Assembly: GCA_018399455.1 (NCBI GenBank)
Contig: JAGYOT010000148.1
Location: 1-5,562 of the forward strand
Source of the DNA: Desulfobacterales bacterium
GTDB taxonomy: Bacteria; Desulfobacterota; Desulfobacteria; Desulfobacterales; Desulfosalsimonadaceae
Length of the DNA stretch: 5,562 nucleotides
Direction: 5' to 3'
In this document: positions 1 through 5,562 of the stretch, piece by piece
How positions within the stretch are numbered: position 1 is the stretch's first letter
Layout of the letters: every line of letters begins with the position of its first letter
Position numbers and translations under genes: made by a program
The notes under the pieces: generated by a model
Seen by the model: only the letters and a program-made list of their open reading frames with translations
Database searches by the model: none
Told to the model about the DNA's origin: nothing

Positions 1-607
1 CCACCGTCTCCCAAATATAATGCACATCTGCCAGAAAGAACCAATTTTCCACATACTCCCGGTTCAAACGCACCTTGTCCGGCCACAAAACTTCATTATT
101 ATACCGCTCCGGGTCGTCCTGCTCTGCCAGAATTGCCTCTTCATCCCGGTATTTCAGCGTTGCCGGCCCGGTGATTCCCGGCCGCACGCTCAACACGATC
201 CGGTCTTCCCCCTGAAGCCTGTCCGCATACCCCGGCACATCCGGCCGCGGCCCGACAAAACTCATATCTCCTTTGAGCGCATTGATCAATTGCGGCAGCT
301 CGTCTATTTTGCTCTTCCGCCAAAAACGGCCCAAAGTAGTGATCCGCTGATCCTTGCCCGTGGTCACTGTTGTGTTCATTCCCGGCACCTCACGCATGGT
401 CCGGATTTTTATCACCCGAAAAATCTGTCCGTTCCGGCCCACCCGTTCCTGTGTGAAAAAACCATTCCTTCGGGTATCAATACTTGCCAGCACCCACGCA
501 GGCAAAATAATCCAGATTGTCAGGGCCAGGCCGAATGCGGCCCCAAAAAAATCAAAGCCGCGCTTCAGCGCGGCCTGTGGCTTGGTCAATCCCTTTGTTT
601 CAGACAT
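1..607 (-). CDS. Small phosphoglycosyl transferase (bacterial sugar transferase, PglC/WcaJ-C-terminal type), 3' end cut by window edge
   Basis: Predicted to move a sugar-1-phosphate from a nucleotide sugar to undecaprenyl phosphate at the cytoplasmic face of the inner membrane, starting repeat-unit synthesis. The frame is open from ATG at 605-607 to the left edge, giving 202 residues without a stop. Visible in order: a KRGFDFFG start (15-22), one hydrophobic re-entrant-type helix with a central Pro (about 23-41, P36), FFTQERVGRNGQIFRVIKIR (50-69), the catalytic Asp-Glu pair in KIDELPQL (D102, E103), SFVGPRP (116-122) and RPGITGPATLKYR. It lacks the extra N-terminal membrane helices of full-length WcaJ/WbaP, so it is the minimal monotopic form, usually about 200 residues; only a short C-terminal tail should be missing. 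An in-frame TGA at 614-616 means translation cannot start upstream of this ATG. It follows the sulfotransferase gene after 36 bp. Family is certain; the sugar transferred is unknown. Confidence 0.95.
   Translation of the reverse strand, partial: MSETKGLTKPQAALKRGFDFFGAAFGLALTIWIILPAWVLASIDTRRNGFFTQERVGRNGQIFRVIKIRTMREVPGMNTTVTTGKDQRITTLGRFWRKSKIDELPQLINALKGDMSFVGPRPDVPGYADRLQGEDRIVLSVRPGITGPATLKYRDEEAILAEQDDPERYNNEVLWPDKVRLNREYVENWFFLADVHYIWETV
545..577 (-). terminator. Terminator-like hairpin plus T-tract inside the start of the phosphoglycosyl transferase gene
   Basis: On the minus strand a perfect 7-bp all-GC stem, GCCGCGC and GCGCGGC (557-563 and 568-574), closes on a TGAA loop. A G-U and an A-U pair (positions 575/556 and 576/555) can lengthen it. 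It is followed at once by TTTGATTTTTTT (545-556). This is the layout of a Rho-independent terminator, and it points along the operon, since the other strand has no T-run after the stem. It lies in codons 12-21 of an intact reading frame. The T-tract encodes the family-conserved FDFF, so the structure may be a coding coincidence; if active it would act as an attenuator rather than an operon end. Confidence 0.35.
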
Positions 608-618
608 ATCCTGTCAGT

Positions 619-623
619 CTCCC
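619..623 (-). promoter_or_regulatory. Probable ribosome binding site of the phosphoglycosyl transferase gene
   Basis: The minus strand reads GGGAG here, 11 nt before the ATG at 607, inside the only true intergenic gap of the window (608-643). A second weaker match, AGGA, lies only 2 nt from the ATG, too close to serve. I see no promoter-like -35/-10 pair or terminator in the gap, so the gene probably shares the upstream transcript. Confidence 0.45.
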
Positions 624-643
624 GATACCCACCGACGGCACAA

Positions 644-1501
644 TTAGGCATACCCATATCGAGCCAATGTTTGTTCCATTAGCTGTCCAAGCCTGCCAAC
701 AGCCTCTTTCCCCAACTGCTCCCGTCCTTTACCAATGCTGCGCGGTGAGACCCCTTCCACAGCTTTGGCGATTAGCTCCTCACCGACATTAATGCCCAAA
801 AATTCACGAAGTTCCCTCAAACCTGTTTCAGGAGCTTTAACAAAATCTTCATAGCCCACCTCTGTCCAGCGATCCGCAGGCATCTCTGCCAGATCCGCAG
901 CAGCTTTGTCCACACACCGCTTCCACTGCAGGGCGCAGACTTCTTCCAGGGAATACTTGTGCAAAAGCTCTTCCATGCCGTCCAGCTTCGGCCCCCAAAA
1001 CGCCAGGCGCTCATCCCGGGAAAACATCCTATAGCTCCGGTTCCACAAAAACCGGGAAGCGTAATAAGGCAAATCTGACGTTGGCACAAAGCGCGCCTTT
1101 CGTGCCAGGTATGGGATATCCAACTCCGCCTTCCAGCGTTTTAGGGCAGATCCCACGGCATCCAAACCGTCTCTTCTGATAAAAATATATTTTGCCTCAG
1201 GCACCACCCGGTCCACAAATCCCACCCGAAGCGAATTGGCGCATGTTTTTTCCACCACCGTATGCGCCTTGTATTTTCCTTCCACCCAGTCAAACTGCCT
1301 TCGAATATACCTGCCTACTTCAGACCTTGCCATGTCCGGGATGAATTCATCCGAAGAATACCGCACATTTCCATGCCGCCAGATATAATTGATCTCGTCG
1401 CACGGCCAGGTAGCCACACCCGGCAGTGAAGTCAGCACATCACGCAGCATATTGGTACCCGATCGTGGAGCGCCAATAATTATGACCGGAGTGAATACCA
1501 T
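644..1501 (-). CDS. PAPS-dependent sulfotransferase (Sulfotransfer family P-loop protein)
   Basis: Predicted cytoplasmic enzyme that transfers sulfate from 3'-phosphoadenosine-5'-phosphosulfate to a hydroxyl, here most likely on a sugar of the lipid-linked glycan or on a sugar precursor. The 285-aa protein has the 5'-phosphosulfate loop GAPRSGTNML at 10-19, right after a short beta strand (VIIIG). The 3'-phosphate motif is YIFIRRDGLDAVGSAL at 105-120, with R110 and S118 as the expected phosphate contacts. EKT at 84-86 and the late YEDFVKAPE (217-225) and RSIGKGRE (254-261) are typical of the bacterial family. No signal peptide or membrane helix is visible, and the length is normal and complete. 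Its ATG overlaps the stop of the upstream glycosyltransferase gene as TAATG, implying coupled translation. The family is clear; the acceptor is inferred from context only, and a small-molecule or lipid acceptor cannot be excluded. Confidence 0.9.
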   Translation of the reverse strand: MVFTPVIIIGAPRSGTNMLRDVLTSLPGVATWPCDEINYIWRHGNVRYSSDEFIPDMARSEVGRYIRRQFDWVEGKYKAHTVVEKTCANSLRVGFVDRVVPEAKYIFIRRDGLDAVGSALKRWKAELDIPYLARKARFVPTSDLPYYASRFLWNRSYRMFSRDERLAFWGPKLDGMEELLHKYSLEEVCALQWKRCVDKAAADLAEMPADRWTEVGYEDFVKAPETGLRELREFLGINVGEELIAKAVEGVSPRSIGKGREQLGKEAVGRLGQLMEQTLARYGYA

Positions 1502-2625
1502 TAAATTTCAACCCCAAGTTCTCGGTACAAATTGAGATAGCCATCTTTGACTGCCCTGACGTCAAAATTCTTTTCAACCATAGCCCTGGCAACCAGGCCC
1601 ATTTGCAGCCGTTGTTCATCATCTTCAAGAAGTGCCAGGGCTTTTTTCGTTAGCCCATTTACATCCCGACATGCCACCAAATAGCCCGTCTCATTGTTTC
1701 TCACTGCCTCACGCACCCCGGGCACATCAAAAGCAACTGTTGGCAGGCCGGTAGCGGCAACTTCCAGAATAACCCGGGGCAATCCCTCCCTATAGGATGG
1801 AAAAAGCAGAACATCCGCCTTGGCCAACAAGGGCTGGACATCAGACAACCTGCCCACATATTCCACAAAGCCCTGCTTATGAACCCACTCAGCAGTTACC
1901 GCATCCGGATGCATAAGGTCTTCTTCGCCCGCCAGTAAAAATTTGGAATTCGGCCAATCTGTTTTTATGCGCCTGGCCACTTCCACAAACTCCGGAATGC
2001 CTTTTTGCCGCAGAAGGCGCCCCAGCATGACCACCACAGGAGACCGCATATCCCGGCCTCGCCGATCCACCATCCGGAAGCGCTCCACATCCACGCCTGA
2101 CCCTGGAATAAGCCTGGCTCTGGATTCTTTTACCCATCCGTTTTTCAAAAACAAACCCAAATCATCCTTATTTTGGAAAATGGTTGCGTCGGTGCGCTCT
2201 CTGACAAGTCGATAGCCCATACCCGCCAGCCTGGAAGTGATCCCGCCGGAGATAAAGGCATGCCCCAAGCCCGTGATGGCATTGACTACCCGCACTTTAC
2301 CCCCCAGCGCCCGCCTAACTGATAGAGAGCCCAAAATAACCGGCTTTGCATGAAAATTCTGTATAAGGATAGGACGCCACTTTTTATAAATGGCCAACAG
2401 GCGCTGATAAGCTTTCCAGTCAACAAGAGGAGAAAACCCGCCCCGGTTAAAACTAACTGGCTCCAGATAAGCCCCTTCTGCGCACAAAGATCGGCTTTCT
2501 GCGTCATCCGCTGTAGCCAAAACTACATTCCAGTCAGAAGCCAAAAAATGTTGAATCAGCAAGGTTCGTGAACTGGTCAAAGCATAGCCGCGATTTGCGG
2601 CGAATATTACACAGGGATGCTTCAT
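1501..2625 (-). CDS. Glycosyltransferase family 4 (PglA/CapM-like)
   Basis: Predicted retaining GT-B enzyme that adds a sugar from a nucleotide donor to the undecaprenyl-linked glycan at the cytoplasmic side of the inner membrane. The start is taken as ATG at 2623-2625, giving MKHPCVIFAANRGYAL and 374 aa. A 31-residue upstream extension to 2718 is open, but it lies wholly within asnB and does not resemble the family. Motifs: NAITGLGHAF (115-124), characteristic of the PglA/CapM branch; GSGVDVERF (175-183); LGRLLRQKG (201-209, with R203 and K208 for donor phosphates); and the E-x7-E pair, E280 and E288, in REGLPRVILE, followed by ATGLPTVAFD. The length is normal, with both Rossmann domains present. 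Its ATG overlaps the asnB stop as ATGA and its TAA overlaps the next ATG. The donor and acceptor sugars are unknown. Confidence 0.93.
   Translation of the reverse strand: MKHPCVIFAANRGYALTSSRTLLIQHFLASDWNVVLATADDAESRSLCAEGAYLEPVSFNRGGFSPLVDWKAYQRLLAIYKKWRPILIQNFHAKPVILGSLSVRRALGGKVRVVNAITGLGHAFISGGITSRLAGMGYRLVRERTDATIFQNKDDLGLFLKNGWVKESRARLIPGSGVDVERFRMVDRRGRDMRSPVVVMLGRLLRQKGIPEFVEVARRIKTDWPNSKFLLAGEEDLMHPDAVTAEWVHKQGFVEYVGRLSDVQPLLAKADVLLFPSYREGLPRVILEVAATGLPTVAFDVPGVREAVRNNETGYLVACRDVNGLTKKALALLEDDEQRLQMGLVARAMVEKNFDVRAVKDGYLNLYRELGVEI
2622..2625 (-). other. ATGA stop-start overlap between asnB and the GT4 gene
   Basis: The minus strand reads ATGA: ATG (2623-2625) starts the glycosyltransferase and TGA (2622-2624) ends asnB. 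The best Shine-Dalgarno match upstream, GGAAG at 2639-2643, is 13 nt from the ATG, so re-initiation by the terminating ribosome is the likely mode of translation. This junction also supports the short start chosen for the downstream protein. Confidence 0.85.
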
Positions 2626-4559
2626 TGATCTGTATTTTCTTCCAGCCAAGCCTGAAACATTAACACATCCCACAAATGATATTGCTGGCGGCGCTTTCCG
2701 CTTACATGCTCCAGCCACATCTTCCTGATTGGTGTAGCGTCAAAAAAACCTTCTTCGCGGAGGCGATTTTCCCGCAACAACTCCTCGGCCCATTCGCGTA
2801 AAGGCCCGCGCAGCCAATGTTCAATGGGCACGCCGAAACCCTGTTTGGGCCGGTCCATTATTTCCTGCGGAACATATTTATACAGCACTTGGCGCAACAA
2901 CCATTTGCCCTTCCCTTCCCTGTATTTATACTCAGTAGGCACACTCCAGGCGAATTCCACCACCCGGTGATCCAAGAGCGGTACCCGAGCCTCCAAACTC
3001 ACGGCCATGCTGGCTCGGTCCACTTTAGTCAGGATGTCATCGGGCAGATAGGTCATTTGATCCAGGTACATCATTTCTTCGCGCAGACAAGCCAGCTGGG
3101 GCATGTCTTCCAATCTATCGAGCAGAGTATCCGGTTCAACCCCGCCAAGGACCAATGTTCCCGGGTCTTTCCAATGGGAAACCAAGTCTTTATAAAATAC
3201 TTGTCTGTTACGGGCTTTGAGCGCGCCTGCCAACTTCTCCAATCTATCAACCAAATTGGGAACAGCCATCCGTTGCGGCAAATATCGTCGCATGGCTTCT
3301 AAATCATGCCTAGCCAGAAGCCCTATTCCTAAACATAACATACGCCGAAGTAGCAACGGAAGCCTTCTTGCCTTTTCCCATACTTCAGGACCGACTATAT
3401 GCCGGTTATACCCGGCAAAGAGCTCATCGCCTCCATCACCGGAAAGGCTTACTGTCACATGTTGCCTGGCCAATTTGCTGACAAGAAAAGTGGGGATCTG
3501 TGATGAATCAGAAAAGGGCTCATCCCACATGACGGGAAGGCGGGGGATAACTTCCATAGCCTCTTCAGGCGTAACATACAACTCAGTATGATCTGTGCCC
3601 AGATACTTGGCAACAGCCTTGGCATGCCGGGCTTCATCTGTGTTTTCAGTATATACACCGATTGAAAAGGTCCGCACGGGCTTATCGCTCTGGGTCTGCA
3701 TAAGGGCGGTAACCGTGGTGGAGTCTAATCCGCCGGATAGAAAAGTACCCAAGGGAACATCAGCGACCATTCGTTTTTTCACAGCGTCTTTCAACAATTC
3801 ATCCAATTCAGCGATCAACTCATCGGCATTTTCATGCGCCTGCTTTGATCCTTGTTCCGCAATCCGGGCCAGATCCCAGTAGCACTGGGGGAAGGAAACA
3901 TCATGGCCGTTGTCGCGGACAACGACAAAATGGGCCGGAGGCAGCTTGAAAATTCCCTTATAAATGCTCCATGGAGTTGGCACACAGTTGTGGCGCATAT
4001 ACAGAGCGAGCGCATCCCGATCAACTTCGCCGCGCCATTCTGGATGCGCAGTTAAAGCCTTGAGTTCGGAGCCAAACAGGAAGACGCCGTTATGCTGGCC
4101 GTAGTACAGGGGTTTGATGCCCATCCTATCCCGAACCAAAAACAGAGACCGCTCCTGCCGGTCCCACAACCCAAAGACAAACATTCCGTTTAGTCGGCCA
4201 AGGGTCTTTTCCAGGCCCCAATGACGCAAAGCTGCCAGCAGTGTCTCTGTATCCGAATGACCGCGCCAGTTAAAATGCCCTCCTTCTGCTTCCAGATCAA
4301 CGCGTAGATCCAGATGATTGTAAATTTCACCATTATAAACCAGAGCGAACCGGCCGCAAGGCGACAGCATGGGCTGGTGGCCCGCAGGAGAGAGGTCAAG
4401 AATAGACAGGCGCCGGTGACCCAATGCCAGCCCAGCCTCTTCATCCAGCCAGACGCCGGCATCGTCCGGTCCGCGATGCTCAAGACAAATAGTCATCTGG
4501 CCAATAATGGCTGTCTCTAAACGTTCAGCCTTTTGCCAAAACCCGACTACTCCACACAT
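2622..4559 (-). CDS. asnB: Glutamine-hydrolysing asparagine synthase-like amidotransferase
   Basis: Two-domain enzyme that takes ammonia from glutamine and passes it to an ATP-activated (adenylated) carboxylate. The N-terminal class II amidotransferase domain (about 2-200) has the nucleophile Cys2 directly after the initiator Met, which fixes the start, plus R50 in HRRLSILDL, YNGEIYN (75-81), HSDTETLL with D103, and RDRMGIKPLYY. The synthetase domain carries the PP-loop LSGGLDS (274-280), DEPFSDSSQ (346-354), LSGDGGDELFAGY (372-384), LTKVDRASMA (510-519) and LEARVPLLDHR (522-532). All key residues are present, so both half reactions should work. At 645 aa it is longer than E. coli AsnB (554 aa), as is common for the forms found in polysaccharide loci. 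There it may make an amidated uronic acid rather than asparagine; this is inference, and plain asparagine synthesis remains possible. It overlaps both neighbouring genes. Confidence 0.95.
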   Translation of the reverse strand: MCGVVGFWQKAERLETAIIGQMTICLEHRGPDDAGVWLDEEAGLALGHRRLSILDLSPAGHQPMLSPCGRFALVYNGEIYNHLDLRVDLEAEGGHFNWRGHSDTETLLAALRHWGLEKTLGRLNGMFVFGLWDRQERSLFLVRDRMGIKPLYYGQHNGVFLFGSELKALTAHPEWRGEVDRDALALYMRHNCVPTPWSIYKGIFKLPPAHFVVVRDNGHDVSFPQCYWDLARIAEQGSKQAHENADELIAELDELLKDAVKKRMVADVPLGTFLSGGLDSTTVTALMQTQSDKPVRTFSIGVYTENTDEARHAKAVAKYLGTDHTELYVTPEEAMEVIPRLPVMWDEPFSDSSQIPTFLVSKLARQHVTVSLSGDGGDELFAGYNRHIVGPEVWEKARRLPLLLRRMLCLGIGLLARHDLEAMRRYLPQRMAVPNLVDRLEKLAGALKARNRQVFYKDLVSHWKDPGTLVLGGVEPDTLLDRLEDMPQLACLREEMMYLDQMTYLPDDILTKVDRASMAVSLEARVPLLDHRVVEFAWSVPTEYKYREGKGKWLLRQVLYKYVPQEIMDRPKQGFGVPIEHWLRGPLREWAEELLRENRLREEGFFDATPIRKMWLEHVSGKRRQQYHLWDVLMFQAWLEENTDQ

Positions 4560-5562
4560 TATTTATTTGCCGCCTCAACAAATAAATTTATTACCTTGTC
4601 TGCCTGGGCCTGCAATGAATACCATTGCGCCACTTTAGCTTTATTATAATAACCCATTCGTTGCCTCAACGGCGCGTCACTAATTAATCGCGCAATTTTA
4701 TCTTGCCATTCTGACACTTCTTCGACAAGCCAGCCATTAACCCCGGGCTTTACGATTTCAACGTTCACGCCCACGGGCGAGGCCACCACGGGCAGGCCGC
4801 AGGCCATGTACTGGATAAGCTTGTAACCACACTTGCCCCGCTCCCAGGGGGAATCCTCAAGGGGCATGATGCCGATATCAAAGTGCCGGATGGAGTCCAC
4901 CTCTGTATCCTCGCTCCACTGCCAGGGTTCCACCGGAAGGTCACCCAGGCTTTTCCGGGTAGCCCCCACGGCTGCAAACCGGACATTAAACTGGGACTGC
5001 AATGATTCGAAAACGTTTTTCAGGGGACACAGGTAACGACTTGTCTTGGGGGTTCCGATCCAGCCGATCACCAACGGCCCGCCGTTTTTGCCCGGCTGAT
5101 CGGCCACCGCCGGATAGCGATTCAGATCAATCACTGTGGGTACGATTTCAATGCGTTTTGCCCCGGCGCTTTTGGCGCGATCAGCCAGGTACTGGTTTCC
5201 GGCCACCACCAGGGCCGAATTTTTCATCACCGCATCAATCTTCCGGCCCAGCAGACCCCGCACTATAGGCAGCCGATGAAGATCATATCTGTGAAACAGG
5301 GCATCATCGTAATCCACCATGTAAGGTATGCCAAACGCCTTTAGCATCCCTTCGGCTGCAGCCGGAAAAAACGGCAGGATTTCCTTTTCAACCCATACCA
5401 GATCATAGCTGCCCGCGCAGGCCAATGCCTTTATCCTTCCCCAGTAGGCCAGCAGCGCCTCTTTCCAGGTGGATTTGCCTGCATACAGTTTTTCCAGGTA
5501 CGCATTTGAAAAAAACGGGGCCGGGTCCATCTGCCAGCCAAGGGACTCAAAATACGGCAGAT
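4559..5562 (-). CDS. Glycosyltransferase (GT-B fold, GT1/GT4-like), N-terminus beyond window edge
   Basis: Predicted cytoplasmic glycosyltransferase of polysaccharide assembly. The frame stays open to the right edge: ten codons before the first in-window Met (5530) read LPYFESLGWQ and run straight into MDPAPFFSNAYLEKLY. This matches the usual N-terminal region of such enzymes (a conserved LPY stretch, then a 'SDAYL..LY'-like segment), so Met 5530 is internal and roughly 20-30 residues are probably missing; 333 are visible. Numbered from that Met: MVDYDDALFHRYD (71-83), AGNQYLADRA (110-119), IGWIGTPKTSRYL (155-167) opening the donor-binding domain, DIGIMPLEDSPWERGKCGYK (218-237) and YMACGLPVVASPVGVN (241-256). 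The E-x7-E glutamates of classic GT4 enzymes are replaced at the aligned positions by G232 and Q240. Its TAA overlaps the asnB ATG as TAATG. The sugar specificity is unknown. Confidence 0.9.
   Translation of the reverse strand, partial: LPYFESLGWQMDPAPFFSNAYLEKLYAGKSTWKEALLAYWGRIKALACAGSYDLVWVEKEILPFFPAAAEGMLKAFGIPYMVDYDDALFHRYDLHRLPIVRGLLGRKIDAVMKNSALVVAGNQYLADRAKSAGAKRIEIVPTVIDLNRYPAVADQPGKNGGPLVIGWIGTPKTSRYLCPLKNVFESLQSQFNVRFAAVGATRKSLGDLPVEPWQWSEDTEVDSIRHFDIGIMPLEDSPWERGKCGYKLIQYMACGLPVVASPVGVNVEIVKPGVNGWLVEEVSEWQDKIARLISDAPLRQRMGYYNKAKVAQWYSLQAQADKVINLFVEAANK
4560..4587 (-). promoter_or_regulatory. Hairpin presenting the putative asnB Shine-Dalgarno sequence
   Basis: On the minus strand ATTTATTTG (4579-4587) pairs perfectly with CAAATAAAT (4561-4569) around a 9-nt loop, TTGAGGCGG. 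The loop holds GAGG (4573-4576), the best Shine-Dalgarno candidate for asnB, 13 nt before its ATG at 4559. The 3' arm contains the first base of the upstream gene's TAA stop, and the ATG begins 2 nt after the stem. The stem has eight A-U pairs and one G-C, so it is weak. A ribosome finishing the upstream glycosyltransferase would melt it, which fits coupled translation. The pairing is seen in the sequence; a regulatory role is inference. Confidence 0.4.

Noticed and set aside
608..643. Possible promoter or terminator in the gap before the last gene
   Set aside because: The 36-bp gap has no stable stem with a T-run and no convincing -35/-10 pair. It only holds a Shine-Dalgarno-like GGGAG.
20..682. 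Long plus-strand open frame (220 codons)
   Set aside because: It lies antisense to the phosphoglycosyl transferase gene, whose protein has all family motifs. The plus-strand translation has no recognisable domain and is rich in Pro, His, Arg and Cys, as expected of an antisense shadow.
2626..2718. N-terminal extension of the GT4 glycosyltransferase to an ATG at 2718
   Set aside because: The extra 31 residues overlap the asnB coding end, do not look like the start of a GT4 protein, and the ATG at 2625 gives both the normal beta-strand start and a standard ATGA junction.
2817..3302. Plus-strand open frame of 161 codons
   Set aside because: It is antisense to the conserved synthetase domain of asnB. 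No recognisable domain is visible, and the opposite strand fully explains the sequence.
4581..4592. Perfect 12-bp palindrome AATAAATTTATT as an operator site
   Set aside because: It is a low-complexity A/T palindrome inside coding sequence near the end of a gene, without a nearby promoter. Chance is the simpler explanation.

Overview
The window is one stretch of a minus-strand surface-polysaccharide (exopolysaccharide, capsule or O-antigen type) biosynthesis operon. Five genes are packed head to tail and read from the high coordinates down to position 1. There are no RNA genes, mobile elements, CRISPR arrays or long gene-free regions, and no plus-strand gene. Moderate GC content, dense coupling of reading frames, a short phosphoglycosyl transferase and a PAPS-type sulfotransferase suggest a Gram-negative bacterium, perhaps a proteobacterium or Desulfobacterota member. 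Nothing in the sequence fixes the taxon.

Order of transcription: (1) a glycosyltransferase whose N-terminus lies beyond the right edge (4559 to >5562); (2) a complete AsnB-type glutamine-dependent amidotransferase of 645 aa (2622-4559); (3) a complete GT4 glycosyltransferase of the PglA/CapM kind, 374 aa from its correct start (1501-2625); (4) a complete P-loop sulfotransferase of 285 aa (644-1501); (5) a small PglC/WcaJ-C-terminal-type phosphoglycosyl transferase of at least 202 aa that runs off the left edge (<1-607). Gene junctions 1/2 and 3/4 are TAATG stop-start overlaps and 2/3 is an ATGA overlap. Only the last junction has an intergenic gap (36 bp).

Taken together, gene 5 would load the first sugar-phosphate onto the undecaprenyl phosphate carrier at the inner membrane. 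Genes 1 and 3 would extend the lipid-linked glycan, and genes 2 and 4 would decorate it, by amidating a carboxyl (for example of a uronic acid) and by sulfating a hydroxyl. This predicts a sulfated and possibly amidated polysaccharide, but the sugars themselves cannot be read from the sequence.

The most notable non-coding signals are a hairpin that places the putative asnB Shine-Dalgarno sequence in its loop, and a strong intrinsic-terminator-like hairpin plus T-tract inside the first 21 codons of the phosphoglycosyl transferase gene. I saw no convincing evidence of an entirely new type of system; the gene combination and these two RNA-level structures are the points worth a second look.
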